This document shows positions 12,475 to 24,511 of a stretch of DNA of 64,000 nucleotides, piece after piece. Positions within the stretch are counted from its first letter, which is position 1, and each line of letters opens with the position of its first letter. A program made the translations under genes and the position numbers. Below the pieces are notes generated by a model that worked only from the letters and a program-made list of their open reading frames with translations, did no database searches and was not told the DNA's origin. The stretch is from positions 951,209-1,015,208 of the forward strand of contig NC_079476.1 in the NCBI RefSeq assembly GCF_026230105.1, written 5' to 3'. The stretch is from Diorhabda sublineata. Taxonomy: Eukaryota > Arthropoda > Insecta > Coleoptera > Chrysomelidae.

Positions 12475-13095
12475 CTGTAGCATTAGTGATAATGAAATTA
12501 CTGTAGAATTTGTATGTCGAAATTGAGGAAGATATAATTGTAACTGTTTTGAGCTTAAACAGAATTCTTGGAAATTTTTTATTTGTGAGCTTATATCCTC
12601 AATTTTTCTAAATCGGATCAGTTATTCTGATGCGGTCGTAAATAACATCAAAATATTATATTGTATATGGTATAAAAAATCAAAAAGAAAATAAAACATT
12701 GAAACCACAGTTCGAAGTAATTATTGTTCATGTTCTCGTGATAGTCACTCAAATTTTTCCATAAATTTCTTTATCTTCTTCTTTATCGGTATTGAGAAAC
12801 TTTTAAGAACATATTTTCATTTGTTTGTATTGCTCTCCATTTCCAGCCCCTCGTGTTTCATGTATAATAAGTTTGAATAGTGAAATTTTGGATATTTTTT
12901 TGCAAAATTTTGTCAATTGTCAATCAAATCAGAAGATCATTGTCTGCTTTTATATCCATGCTTACCAAAAATGAGATAGAGTTTGTGTTGTTCTTCGCAA
13001 GGCTCACGACTCATGTTTGGAATTTGGAATGGAACTTGTTGTCAGTTGAACATCAAAACAATGAAAATCTGGCCCAGATGGAGTACCACCAAATG
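12475..13095. other. No recognised gene
   Basis: AT-rich interval between two LINE remnants. The short plus-strand frame at 12880-13131 has no recognised motif. Confidence 0.55.
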
Positions 13096-13099
13096 CAAT

Positions 13100-13730
13100 C
13101 GTCCAAATGCTCGAGTCCCAACCATTACTAACGAGAGAAAGTCGTTAACCAGCGCTTCTTGAAATATCTTGATTCTGCTAACATCATCAGTACGGCTGTC
13201 GTAAGTAAAGATCAATTGGGGATCTTCCAACGTATGGACTGAAGGTATAGAGAAATATGGAGAATCCAGAGCAATGGCATTGAAGATACCGAAGGTTTTT
13301 GACAAAGTTTGTTTTGCCATCCTCAGTTATTAATTGGCTTAGTAGCTTTCTCAAGGACCGATCCATCCAGGTCGCGATCGAGAGATACACCTCACAAAGG
13401 TTTGAAGTCATTGCTAGTGCTCTCCTGGGATGAATGTTGTCACCTATTCTATTTCTTCTGTACATCTCTACCATCAAAACCGATCTTAAAAACCTTCTGA
13501 AGTGAGGTGGATGCAATCTGATTGAGGTCAATCCAGCAAAGACCCAGGCAGATGTTTTTACAAGAATGCTGAGACTGCAGGATTTCGTCTCATCTGGACG
13601 TAAAGTATCAGCATCATCACAAATTCGTTTGTAGGGTGTTGAGGTCGCAGACTTGACTCTATTTTACCGATACTATCACGGCAAATACTCTTCCGAGCTG
13701 TCCATCATAATCCTACCTAGAGCAGACCTA
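13100..13730 (+). pseudogene. Second copy of the Jockey-like LINE: RT core and tail
   Basis: Around 13310-13480 the plus strand reads ISWLSSFLKDRSIQVAIERY and then SPILFLLYIS with a stop just before it, corresponding to RT domains 3-4 (SYL--R-Q-V and PQGSVLSPILF). Around 13520-13560 comes the CNLIEVNPAKTQ block that follows the YADD motif. The YADD itself is deleted. The tail (13645-13725) is VADLTLFYRYYHGKYSSELS, nearly the same as the copy at 745-830. The two copies also share the stretch near 290-355 and 13235-13275, so they are one family. Confidence 0.8.
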
Positions 13731-13734
13731 CCAC

Positions 13735-15050
13735 CGACGTATAATTTTATGAATATCATTTTTATCATACTTTTACAACACAAGTGATTTCACTTGGGGA
13801 AATGTGTGTCTCAAAAATCATGAGGCTTATTGATCGAAATTCTAATTAATTTTAAATACACTTCAATGTATTTTCATCATATCTGCTTGTACTATCTTGG
13901 GGCTCAACCTTACATAAAAATAAGGAATAAGTCGATAGGTAGGCACAGGAAAAATGATTCATTTCTTTTATACAAATCCATATTGAACCCGCATACCTGC
14001 AATTTTACGGTAATACGAGCTTGTTTTTTTGACCAAGTATTTTATATTAATTTTTACTTAATTCAACATAGGTATCATCACTTGGTATCGTTTGATACAC
14101 GTGAAACTCAATTTTCATGAACGGCATGCTCGTACAAGCACAGAGCCCTCAATCCTCAATTGTGAATAATGTTTTTTTTTTAATCATTTTGGAACATACC
14201 TTTCCCAGAAGCATGTATCTTGTACGGTTTTATTCACATCTCAGTACATAATTTTTCGTGCATTCGGAAAAATCTCGATAAAATTACTGTGTATCATAAA
14301 ATGGCATAAATCATACCATAAACATCGATTGGAATCAAAATTTTCATCATATTCTAGACGCGTAGTATTTATTTATCAGACTCAAACTCTCTCTTGATTT
14401 TCTTTATGATCCTCTAAATTATTCCGGTCGAGATTTAAACTAAATAAATATTCAACAATGACAATAAAACCATCACATTAACGTCAAATCGTGGAATTCC
14501 CTTTTCGCTATGGACGAATTTACGTTTTTGCCTGAAACTCAGCATCGGTCCTTTCCTCCAAAAACTGTTGTCCTAATTTATGATTTGGTACGGCCACTAC
14601 TGCCGTTGATAACGGTAGGGTGGAAAGAGTGATTCCCTGGTAGGCTCCCGCTTGGGCAGTTTAATCACTGCTGGGGGTAATTTCTCATATGGCTTATGTA
14701 TAAATTAGAAACATATTATTAGAAATTATTGTTCACTTCAAATATTTTTCAAATTTAGAGCATTTTTTTTGTTTTTTATATTTTATTTTGAACGAAAAAG
14801 CTTATTTTAACTACAATAATACAATGAATTATGCACTACGAATTTCCACGTGTACACGGATATTTTTCTTACACTTTTACACATATACATACTTTTAGAA
14901 CTTATTATTAAACCTTCAATATTCACAAAAATAACACCTGAAGTCACCTTTTGAAAATCAAGTAATAATACGAGGGCTCCTACTTAAGTTTCCAGAAAAA
15001 TAAAATGAAATACATAAATACATATAATTGGACATGTCTTACCTTCAAAA
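13735..15050. other. No recognised gene; short structured patch at about 14560-14690
   Basis: The interval is AT-rich, except for a higher-GC patch near 14560-14690 containing a small GCCGTT-GAT-AACGG(T) hairpin. The 96-codon plus-strand frame at 13830-14120 is rich in Phe, Tyr, Ile and His with no motif, and I regard it as chance. Confidence 0.5.
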
Positions 15051-15054
15051 AATA

Positions 15055-15385
15055 TTATTTGAACGCATCAACCACTTCTTCGGGTGTATAAATACGTTGA
15101 TGTCGCAATTTATTTTCGATCTACGGAAATGAAAAGAAATCATTGGGTTTCAAATAAGTATTGTACGGTGGATGACCCATCAATTCGATGTTTTGACTAT
15201 TGAAAAACGTTTTTTTTTTGAACTGATATGCCAGAGCTCACATATTATCTTTATGGTTGATTTTTTCGAGCATATATAGCAAACAACTGCTTGTGTACCA
15301 TCTACAACGTTCTACGACTTTCACGAAATTCATCCTGTAGCGAAATGCGACTACGATTTAATTCGGAAAACCAACAAAATCAGAT
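15055..15385 (-). pseudogene. Mariner transposase fragment (third catalytic Asp region)
   Basis: The minus strand reads FFNSQNIELMGHPPYN, then LKPNDFFSFP, and IENKLRHQRIYTPEEVVDAF. This is the NSQNIELM-HPPYSPDLAPNDFFLFP--KNKL--QRF-TPEEAVDAF block of insect mariners, and the Asp of PND is the third catalytic residue. Upstream, minus-strand RMNFVKVVERC is a piece of the N-terminal half, so the copy is internally rearranged. The same family recurs at 29190, 48905 and 56868. Confidence 0.75.
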
Positions 15386-15815
15386 TCAACATATGAAATA
15401 CATATATATTTTAAAACACAAGTAGCCACCCTCGTAGAAGGTATCAATTTCAGAAGTTACCACTCTTCATATTTTGATGTTTATAGGAAAATTCAAACAT
15501 AGGCCAAGTCACGTCACATTTATTTATTTAATAGGATAACCTTGTAGGTAAACTGAACTGCATCGGTTAGCAAGGGCTTGTATATTCTCTAGAAACATAG
15601 TTAGAAAGGACGACGTTTATTGATACATTTTTTTTCTAAAGTTGTGGAAACTGAAGTGCTATTCCTAATTTGTTAATTTTTAAAGAAATTTCAGTCTTAA
15701 TGGATATTCACTTGAATAAAAAAACAAATTCACAATGATACTCAAATCTACTCCAATTTATAATTGAATTATCAATATACTTGTTCTGTTATTTTAATTA
15801 TTAGTATTTATAATA

Positions 15816-16507
15816 CCAAGTCTGGCTATTTAGTATCGAGATTGGTTACGAAAAAGGGGTTTTATCATAAAAATTATTCTACATTCGAATGCTCCCTTTC
15901 AATTGACTTCTCTCGCCTCGCCACACACCTTTCCGTACGTTTTATCCATTGATCCCAGCAGTACTGGAAGTCTACTTTGGTGAGAGCCTTTAGGAGCTCT
16001 GTCGTTTTTTGCTTTACCACTTTCATCAACTTAAATCAGAGCAGATCTTGTTCTCACCTTTCAAGAAAATCTGAGCAGACCCGTCGACGCAATAGCTTTT
16101 GGTCAGGGGTCAGATGTGTAATACCTCCTGTAAAATTTTCCTTTATCGACGTTTACAGCCTCGGCAATCATCCGGATGCTCATTTGACGAACTGCAAGCA
16201 CAATTTGGTTAATTTTGGTTACTGTTATCGGAATGGGAACAGTCAAAGGCAACCTGGGCGCTGGATATCTTCAGTGCTCTCTCGGCCTTCACCTAACCAC
16301 TCAAAAATACACGCACGAGATAGATAATTGTCCCCATAGGCTTCTTGCAGCAATTGATAGCACTTAGTCGGAGTTTTTTTCAATTTAACGAGAAATTTTA
16401 GATTGATACGTATTTTGAAACGTGCATATCCAACGAACTACTCGTTTTTTACTTCATCTAGGGCGCCTTCTAAGCGCGCAGTCTCGTTATTTAGTAACCA
16501 GACCTCG
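15816..16507 (-). mobile_element. Internally deleted mariner (irritans/Himar-like) with both ITRs and TA flanks
   Basis: A non-autonomous mariner of 692 bp. TA dinucleotides flank it (15814-15815 and 16508-16509). The inverted ends are CCAAGTCTGGCTATTTAGTA on the left and, as the complement on the right, CGAGGTCTGGTTACTAAATA. The minus strand still encodes the transposase N-terminus: KLKKTPTKCYQLLQEAYGDN, a GRESTED-like block, LTVPIPITVTKINQIV, and MSIRMIAEAVNVDK from the paired helix-turn-helix. It then jumps from LTPDQKLLRR to the C-terminal LLKALTKVDFQYCWDQWIKR, so the DD34D catalytic core is deleted. Frameshifts separate the blocks. It could have moved only with transposase supplied in trans. 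Confidence 0.85.
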
Positions 16508-16509
16508 TA

Positions 16510-19400
16510 CTTTCATTGACTAGTTGAAAATATATATTGACCTTAGCTTTCAAAACGACGGTGAATTCTCTCAAAGGGTCTGGTATAAATAAGCTTTCTG
16601 AATTCGTCAATGTTTCAAAGATAACTTCCATTATTTCCCGTTACGTTGTATCTTCGTTCTTCTCCCCGAAAACAGAATCGTAATTGAATAAAATGGAGTG
16701 GAATCTCTTGTTATTATTTATTTACATCCATAGAACCAATCATGTGAAGAAGATTTAAACACTTTACCAAACTATTTCAATTAAATACAAGGTACGGTTA
16801 TCGAATTATCAAATACATTATAAAGATAATAATAATTCACTGTTCTTCTCATTTATAAACATTTATTCGATGATACTTAACAAAAATTTTATTTAAATAT
16901 ACTTTTCAGTTCACATGTACTAAGCATCCAACTTCTAAGATTGCTAGATACTTACTACCATCATATTCTAGAATATTCGATTCCTGGAAATCTGTAGTTC
17001 ATCGTAAACAGAAAGGCCTTCTCAAAAATTATCTCTAAGGACATAGTCACAAAAACAATGTAAAGAGATGAGAAAAAAATCATAATTTACAGATAAATAG
17101 CCGGCGCGTCCACCAAATAATACTTTGACATCATATAGAAACAGGACTGACTTCACAGTCAATATCAGTAGACGAATTCATAACAATTTTTCACTGTGTT
17201 CGACTTTTACGACTGTGTGTACGATTTGAAATTCAATTCTCAATAATCTAGGCCTCCATTTTCAAGCTTACCAGTTGGCAGTAATTGGCATGACATTTGC
17301 TAGGAATGTAACAGTTCAATTGAAGGTAGTATCGAGGATGTTGAGGCGGAAAAAAAAGAGGACTGAAGCATGGGTTACATACTTATAAAAATCTGACCCA
17401 ATTTCCTTTACATCTACAGAAAATTAATTTCGTAGGATCAGGGGAGCTAGAGGCCCTCAGATTAGATTGGCAACCAAATGTTTTAATACTTTTTTTCAAA
17501 CCCAAACTTACGGATCATAATATTTTCCTAGCCATGTTTGGACCAGGTGATACACTTGGAGACTGTATGGGCCCTGCATCCTGTGTTGGAGAAAGCGATG
17601 ATAAACTGAATGAATTTTTTGGTGTTGTCTTAGAGGATCGTTTGTATCTTATAGTGTTTAGAGAATCGTCCTTGGTGCCACCTACTCAGGCTGTAGCATA
17701 ACTAAAGGAATAAGACAAGGAAAAAGAAACAGTTGAACTTTAGAGGGCTACGTATAATAATGATAATATTAATAATAATAATAATAGTCGTATAAGGCAG
17801 TTGTTGATTTGACCCCAAACGGCAACTCTCCTAATTTTTGTAAGAAATAATAATTTTTTGTTTTGTAGTCAGTAAGGAATAAGTGAAATTGTAGGCATTG
17901 AAAAAAATTCCAAAATTAGGTTTACAATAGAAAAAAAAATAAAAGTAACATAAATATTTTGTTCTAAACGGGTTGTCATTATCATTGACGAACTTGGTTA
18001 AATTTGGAGTGCTGTATTAGCGTTTTAAGTGGATGAAATTTGAAAACAAAGTTGTGGAAAATCTTTGTGAAGAAATCCCCTACAAAATTGTTGGGAATAA
18101 TTTTTTAGTAAAAACAATAGGGAAAAAGTTATTACGCAAAAAAGCAAATTTTTGATGAAATTTTTTCACTTTTTTGCTCATAACTTTTTAAATTTTGAAT
18201 TTATGACAAAAAGTCACATGAACATATTTGTCGGCGAAGCAATTTGTCACAAAATATGTCAAAGAAATTTTTTGTGAGATTGATAGTTTCCGATATATCG
18301 CGAAAAATGTCTTCTCCCCCCATTTTCGAAGATGACGGCCAGGTGCCAAGGGCGGCAACCCCACAAACTTGTAGTTAAACTTGTATGGACCTCCCCTACA
18401 TGTTGCATAAATAGAATGTTCAGTTCTTGTAACTTTTCAACGGACTATGTGACAAAACGAAGTACAGAAACTTTTTATGGAGTATTCATAATTCAATCTC
18501 CTTTCTGTTTCTATATAACAAAATATTTAGCTACAACAATACATATTATGTAATATTTGAACTAATAAAATAATAATTGGCTTATCACGCCACGAAAAAT
18601 TGTTTCATACATTAACTTCTTCTATACACTCATTTTTCCTCCTCAATAATTTTCATCTCCATTTGATATGATAATACACACTCATTTTCCCCCATTATAC
18701 GATCTCAAATTATCCTCATCAAGAGTACGTGAGCCGAACATCCACTTTTACAGCAATTTACTCCCGGGAGATACGTTCAAAGAGTATAATTCAAGTGCCT
18801 CGAGGGAAAAGGAGGAATTCTTTACGTTATTGAAGGTCATTCTTATACAGTTTGAGAATACCTTCTGGAATAACATTATTTGTCTTGACGGAATGGTAAA
18901 ATTTGCGATGAAACAGTTCGTAGACACCCACGGCTTTTAGTTAATTTCAAATTAGTGACTACAGTTGTATTTTACGTGGAGATAATTTGCAAAAATGATG
19001 AATTTTTCACGCCAAAGTAACTAGATGAGAAATAGACTGTTAATAAGAAGCGCGAAGAATTTTTGATAAAACTATATGATTTAACTCAATATAAACATTG
19101 TTTTATACAAAAATTGAGTAATTACTCTATTTTTTCTTTGGCTTAAATAGAATTGTATCGAAATTAATGCATTAGAGGGTCATCTAGAGGTTTTCCGGAT
19201 GAGATTTTCTCCCAGATTATCCTATTAACCAATAGATACATGAAAAATATCTCTACATCTCTGAATAAGCTGCTCTTAAACCTCAAAAAATTTACTGTGC
19301 ATTGACCATTTGCGACAAATTTGTACTAGCATTTCTGTTTAAACTGATATAGTTTAATACTGGAATTTTTCTAATATAAACGTGTAATTTTGATCACGAA
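16510..19400. other. No recognised gene; (TAA/AAT)n microsatellite and unassigned repeat-like DNA
   Basis: Contains an AT microsatellite near 17757-17785 (AATAATAATAAT type) and an unassigned region at 17800-18330 with a strong hairpin, listed separately. A plus-strand GCSITKGIRQG near 17690-17720 resembles the G-RQG motif of LINE reverse transcriptases but stands alone. Confidence 0.45.
18123..18189. repeat. Hairpin-forming inverted repeat
   Basis: Left arm GAAAAAGTTATTACGCAAAA (18122 onward) pairs with CTTTTTTGCTCATAACTTTT (18169-18189) around a 24-base spacer, with about 19 of 21 positions complementary. It probably belongs to a non-autonomous repeat covering about 17800-18330, but no element ends were found. 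Confidence 0.6.
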
Positions 19401-19404
19401 CGTA

Positions 19405-19890
19405 TACAGGGTGTTTCTAAATTCATGCGACAAAATTCAGGAGAGAATTTCTGGTATGAAATTGAGATTGGTCTTTCCTCAGCCCGCTTCCTTCCGAGAT
19501 ACAACCCTTAAAGGGTGATGACTAAAATTGAGTTTGTATTTCTTTCTTCTTCTAAAATTACAGTTACAAACTCAAAATTTTGCACATTGTGCGTGAATAA
19601 TGTCAAAAATGGCCTCAATTATGTGCATGATGAGGGGGTCGAGGACGCAAAACTATCTTTTCAGTTGACCAGGTTCAACGATTCAAAGAATGGTTAAAGA
19701 AAACCGCAGAATAACCATTACTGCTTTGTCTAGATAATTACCAGAAGTTTCAAGGTCTGTTTCGTACTCTAGAATCTGTCGTTTTATATGACCTGGTTCA
19801 AGGAATTGACAGAGCGGTTATAGAAAACCACAGATTCACCATTACTGCTTTGTCTAGGGAATTACCAGAAGTTTCAAGGTCTGTTTCGTA
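19405..19890. repeat. TIR-like element end followed by a ~123-bp tandem duplication
   Basis: At 19405 the sequence TACAGGGTGTTTCTAAATTC has the form of the TA + CAGGGTG ends of other inverted-repeat elements in this window, but no opposite end was found. At 19666-19890 a unit beginning TGACC(A/T)GGTTCAA and ending AGTTTCAAGGTCTGTTTCGT occurs twice in direct orientation, 123 bp apart, with scattered differences. No coding motif was found. Confidence 0.5.
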
Positions 19891-19894
19891 GTTT

Positions 19895-21540
19895 ATTGTT
19901 ACAAATGACTCAATCTCTCCGGTGATTATGACGAAAAGTAACCCTAAGTGTACACATTTTTTGGTAAAAAAATTATTATTTCATAAGAACTTTTATTTAT
20001 AGCCTATCGGAGGTTGAGAAAAAAGGGCCCTCGTATAATCTCCAGTTATCGTTAATAGTTTGGGATTGACAACTACTACTTATATCCCCTGATTTCCAAT
20101 TCTATTTTCGACCTATTTCCTGTATTGTCGTTTTTTACATTCCACATCTTTGGATAAAATTTTAAGAAACATTGATAAGTTGTTTATTAAGCTTTTCTCC
20201 CATCACTATCTATTCTAGTTTTTGTTATATGCTTTCCCTTCAAATCTAATTAAGACTTTGTACACTTCTAAATTTGGAGTTTCATATAATGGCCTTCTAG
20301 GTATCTTTGTTGCTAAATAGTCCCTGTAATCTTGAGCTGACTTTACCTTATAATTGCTTCTATTATCTTGAGCAACAAGACGAGAGTATGTCACTTTGTC
20401 TTAATCATCCATCTACATCAGAAACTTCTGATATTCATCTATCTAATTTACTTTGGTTCTCTCAAAAGTTATACTCATTAACTTGATTGGTATTCGAAGG
20501 TAATTATTGCTTCAAATCAATGAACACCATGTACAGCTGTAGATTTTGCACATAACTAACACCATCTGCTCTTATCGAACTCCGCTTGGCTCTCCTTAAT
20601 AAAATTCAGATCCCAATACTCCAATACCTTCCCAAAGTAACTAGAATTCCATTGAAAATTCTTGGTCACAGTGTTCTTGTGACAAAATATTTTTCTAAGA
20701 CCTCATCTATCGTCAGAAATAGGAATCTTTACAACCCTTAATTTTTTGTATAATATGAAATGTTATCCTGTAGTAATCCTATTGATTTTAGGTAATAAGT
20801 AAATTAATTGTAGGTTTTAATAAGTTTTTCTCGTTTATTTCATCGTATTTCGAAACCACAGTGCAGTTCAATGGAAATATTCCCGAAGGACATGCATGAA
20901 TATTGCACATTTCCATTATGATAACACCCTTGTTAAACGCCGTCCTATTTCTCTCACAATAATAAACAGAATCTTTAATTTTACTCTGTATGAGGTAGGA
21001 ATTGCCATTCCGTTTAATAGAAGAGATCTATTATTCACAAACACTTGCAATTTCGTTGTCCCCCAGGAAAAGGTCGTACATTTACGCACTTCCTCTCATC
21101 TTCTCGCAACAAAAGGGAACTCGTTCACTGCTCGCTTGGGATGATCTACATTAAACTTGAGACCGAAGGTACAATGCACACTGGACGGTGAATGCGAATC
21201 GACTCGGCGAAGCGCGTCGGATTCAGCCAGTCCCTAGGGCATTATGTCTGTCATTTGTCTAACAACTAGTGCATACAAGATTGATCTGTTAATGAAAATA
21301 CTTGATGTTAAACGAGTTAATTTAGTAGTTATGGAATGATCAATTAATATCGGGTTGAAATAAATGTTTTTGTTCAGGACTTTTGCATAATGCACCCACT
21401 GTACGTCTAATAACTATCAATCACTGCTTTCAGACGCTGTATTTATTTAACTTTATTCCATGGTTCATTTTTTTCTAATTTTATTGTGTAAAACACTGCT
21501 TAATATTTTCAATTTAGTTTTGTTCTGTAAAAAACATTAT
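19895..21540. other. No recognised gene
   Basis: AT-rich. The minus strand at about 20215-20400 holds an open stretch with YRDYLATKIPRR that faintly resembles the linker of RTE LINEs, not enough to call. A somewhat GC-richer, non-repetitive patch lies at 20890-21260. Confidence 0.4.
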
Positions 21541-21542
21541 TT

Positions 21543-21610
21543 AGACCAGGTTCGAACCCAGTACCTGCAGGTTGAAGGGACGGAGCATTAACACTGAGCC
21601 ACCATCAACG
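21543..21610 (-). repeat. tRNA-like head of a SINE (Pol III A and B boxes)
   Basis: On the minus strand TGGCTCAGTGT (21591-21601) matches an internal A box and GGTTCGAACC (21549-21558) matches a B box. They are 32 bp apart, as in tRNA genes. The D, anticodon and T stems do not fold into a good cloverleaf, so this is a tRNA-derived pseudogene or SINE head rather than a working tRNA. No tail or target duplication was identified. Confidence 0.5.
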
Positions 21611-22445
21611 TTAAATTTGTTTGTCTGTTTTTTGAGGTACGGTTTTTCAAACAATTTATAAATTGAAGTAGATTTGAAATCAAATAAATTCCACTCAAAC
21701 CTCTCAACATTATTGTGTGTTCCGATTTCTCAGTATTTTATGTAAAATTATGTTGAAAATGCATCTGAAAATGGATTTAGAAAATGAAAGTGAATTTTCT
21801 TCAACACTGCCAGAAATTAAAGAAGCTGAAGTTGCTTCATTGAATTCATTGGAGGCATGTAAATTTTTAACCAGCGAAAGAGATGATTGACAACCATATT
21901 ATAACAAGATTTCCAAAAAAATAATATTTAGTGATAGTACATGATATAGTATTCTACTCGCGCATAATATGTTATTATTCATTCGGTGATTTATACTAGT
22001 AAACTTCGTGAATAATAACCTTTATTATACACTCGTGAATAGTATACTATAATTAGAATTGATTCTTTTAATCATCAATGGAGGTGTCTGGCAATGTACA
22101 CAAATATGGTTTGAGAAAAATTCATCATTCAGTATACCTCTTGAATTGAGAATCTAGAGGATTGTTACAATACTAGTTATAGCTATTAATAAACAAGACT
22201 AGCGCTGCTACAGAAAAAGTACGCTTACCCCAAAGCTAAGCGACTATCAACTGTTTAGTCTCAAGCCTACTCTTTTGAATACGATGTCTACCGTGTCTGT
22301 AGACTAACCAGTGTAGCCGTTGCTTCCGTTTATATAGTTTTTTCGTTTTAACATGAAAATAAATCAATAGATTGTTGTGATATTTCACATTAAACAGAAA
22401 AAAACCGAAACTTATGAATGAATTCAAGATGACCGAGGAGATAGT
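21611..22445. other. No recognised gene
   Basis: A small plus-strand frame starting at about 21750 (LENESEFSSTLPEIKEAEVA, under 50 codons) looks hydrophilic but matches nothing I know. The rest is AT-rich and unassigned. Confidence 0.45.
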
Positions 22446-22449
22446 GAAG

Positions 22450-22765
22450 ATTTCACTTTCGTGTCGCCATTCCAGACCGACGTGCAGCTGCCGAATCTAT
22501 AGGAATTGACAAAGAATGTGTTCGGAAAGTTTCTCCTGACCTCTCTGACCGTCTAGCAAAATGCAACATTCCAGTCCAACAACCTCATCTACCGGATCTT
22601 GCACCGTGTGATTTCCACCTCTTTTCTAAGGTCATTCGTATTGGAAGGAAAAAAATTTTAGTCTGATGAATCTGTGAGAGGAAATGCGCGACAGAGAAAG
22701 ACTTCCTACAAAATTTGCATAGAGCGACGTAGATATAGAAAGATTACATATTGTAGGTGAAAATA
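22450..22765 (+). pseudogene. Internally deleted mariner-like transposase fragment
   Basis: One plus-strand frame reads AAAESIGIDKECVRKVSPDL, the N-terminal helix-turn-helix region, and then runs into RLAKCNIPVQQP and LPDLAPCDFHLFSKV, the third catalytic Asp block (SPDLAPCDFFLFPK). The central part with the first two Asp residues is therefore deleted while the frame is kept. A degenerate C-terminal segment follows to about 22765. It differs from the other mariners in the window. Confidence 0.65.
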
Positions 22766-22769
22766 AATA

Positions 22770-23015
22770 AATATTTTTGCGTGTCCTGCTTCTCCAAAAT
22801 CATTCAATCTGGAGCAATATAAATATACAGACTGTGTTCATAGCCAGTGACCCCAATCGACAATTTCTTGGGGATACATCGCTTATATGTTGTAAATCAT
22901 GTTAATAATGAGAAAGGAAACTATTTACAGTATTAAGAAGATCCGAAACAAACAAAGAACTTTAAAGTCTTATAAATATACTTTAATAAGTCTCATTAAT
23001 GATTTGAACCGAAAA
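22770..23015. other. No recognised feature
   Basis: AT-rich spacer between the mariner fragment and the GC-rich island. Confidence 0.5.
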
Positions 23016-23019
23016 CGAC

Positions 23020-23310
23020 GCCAGACGAAACGTTTATATCCGCACCGTTGAGACTCGGCCGGTAAGTGGATGCCGAAAGATCGAGAACAAACTTGCAGCA
23101 TCCGTAATTAATTTCTGGCACGTCAGTGGAAGTTTTGCTCTGAAGATATCTTGAAGTGGCTGGAGCTACACGGACCGGTGTGTCTGGGGTTAGTTAAGCC
23201 ACTAAAGGTTACGGCGGATCCACTTCTAATGCAACGCCATTTCCGTTATGGCGAGTCATTCCATTGTTCGACCAACGCGGCGACGCCATAGTTGTGTACG
23301 AAGGATATGA
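23020..23310. other. GC-rich island of unknown function
   Basis: About 290 bp are clearly richer in G+C and CpG than the surroundings (for example CCGAAAACGACGCCAGACGA and GACCAACGCGGCGACGCC). A strong donor-like CCG|GTAAGTGG occurs at 23059-23067 on the plus strand. No long open frame or recognisable protein was found. It could be a 5' exon with CpG-rich promoter, a non-coding exon, or a repeat of different base composition. Confidence 0.4.
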
Positions 23311-23314
23311 CAGG

Positions 23315-23980
23315 ATATTTGTATAAAGGTGAAATCCGCTTTCATTGTATACTTTAATGAGAATTATAATTAAAACTTTAGCAGATACCGGGGGTTGTGA
23401 ATTGAATGTCCTTTAATACAATTGGCTAGGGATTTTACAAAATTACAACCGTATTAGTATCTATTGTACAGTAATTGATGAATAGAAAAGAATTTTCATG
23501 AACATTTTTCACAATATACAGAGATAATAACAAGTTATATAAAGAGTGAAAGTAAATATTCGAAAATATGTATTTGATTGATTTCGGACATGCATATTTA
23601 TGGTATATAGATGGTTTTGGGCTGAAACAAAGAGCTAGGAATTTTAAAACCAAAATCCCCCAGCTCTCCATACCATTAGAGAAAGCAGTCTATTTTTCAT
23701 GAAGAGTTACAAGCAATAAACATGTGTGATCAAAAATATTCAAATAGAAACCTCGTTAAAAAGATATTTAGAATTTCTTTAATTACAATCTAGTCTTATT
23801 GTGAATCAAATCTAATAGAAACAATTGTCCTTTAATGATCATCTATTAAAATCTAATTTAGTTGCTGTAGGATCAATTAGAGCAATCCTCCAGCTCTAGG
23901 ACTATCCAAATATTTGCTAAGATCTGTCAGGAATTTCTCGAGTTCTAGCCCAATCTAACTATCGCAACATCTGATCATGA
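23315..23980. other. No recognised gene
   Basis: AT-rich. The 78-codon minus-strand frame at 23435-23671 has no family motif. Confidence 0.5.
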
Positions 23981-23984
23981 TCCA

Positions 23985-24420
23985 GCCGTATAACCAAGCA
24001 GTCAGCATAAACTCAAGTTCCAATATTATAGAATCCAAATTCGAACCGGCTAGGAAAAAAAAAAGGAAATGTACCTTCCGGAACACACCAGAGTGGAAAA
24101 AGATGTAATAGCTGATATGCTGGCTAAAGCGAGAGCAGGCAATCCCTTCGTGGGACCCGGAACCCTTTTGTGATATCAGCTATAGAACAATAGAAAAAGC
24201 ATGAGAAATAGAGAGGAATATGAGCAGAACCAAATATTGGGACAACCTACAGGGGCTGAGAAAGGCAAAGGCTCTCTTGGGAAACTATAACTGGAGAAGA
24301 TCTGCCGAATGTATTAGCCCAAGTAAGAACAATCTGCGAATTATTGGTCACCTGAAGATGTTAGACCTAGCAGATAATGCAGATTTCGTTGCTTAGAGAA
24401 CGAAACCTCTATCCACATTC
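23985..24420 (+). pseudogene. LINE RNase H domain and zinc-binding tail fragment
   Basis: The plus strand encodes YLPEHTRVEKDVIADMLAKA and then RAGNPFVGPGTL, matching the last part of an RNase H domain (WVPGH-G--GNE-AD-LA) of LINEs that carry this domain (R1/I/Loa type). With frameshifts it continues into LGNYNWRRSAECISPSK and ENETSIHIL, the usual tail with a Cys/His cluster (CR-C----ETS-HIL). The domain's earlier catalytic residues are not recognisable. A related thumb fragment of such a LINE lies at 58610-59060 on the other strand. Confidence 0.7.
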
Positions 24421-24511
24421 TGGATTTACCAGTATCATAGCAAAAAAGGGGGTCACAATAGGTCTTTTGGCTAGCAGTGTATATGACACCCCAAATCTAC
24501 ATTGATACATA

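Noticed and set aside
13830..14120. 96-codon plus-strand ORF as a gene
   Set aside because: Phe/Tyr/Ile/His-rich without any motif, in AT-rich DNA.
17690..17725. GCSITKGIRQG as a reverse-transcriptase fragment
   Set aside because: It is an isolated eleven-residue resemblance with no flanking RT motifs.
20215..20400. RTE-like LINE linker on the minus strand
   Set aside because: Only a faint YRDYLATK resemblance; no catalytic or endonuclease motif nearby.
21543..21610. Functional tRNA gene
   Set aside because: A and B boxes are present, but the D, anticodon and T stems do not pair properly and no acceptor stem forms.
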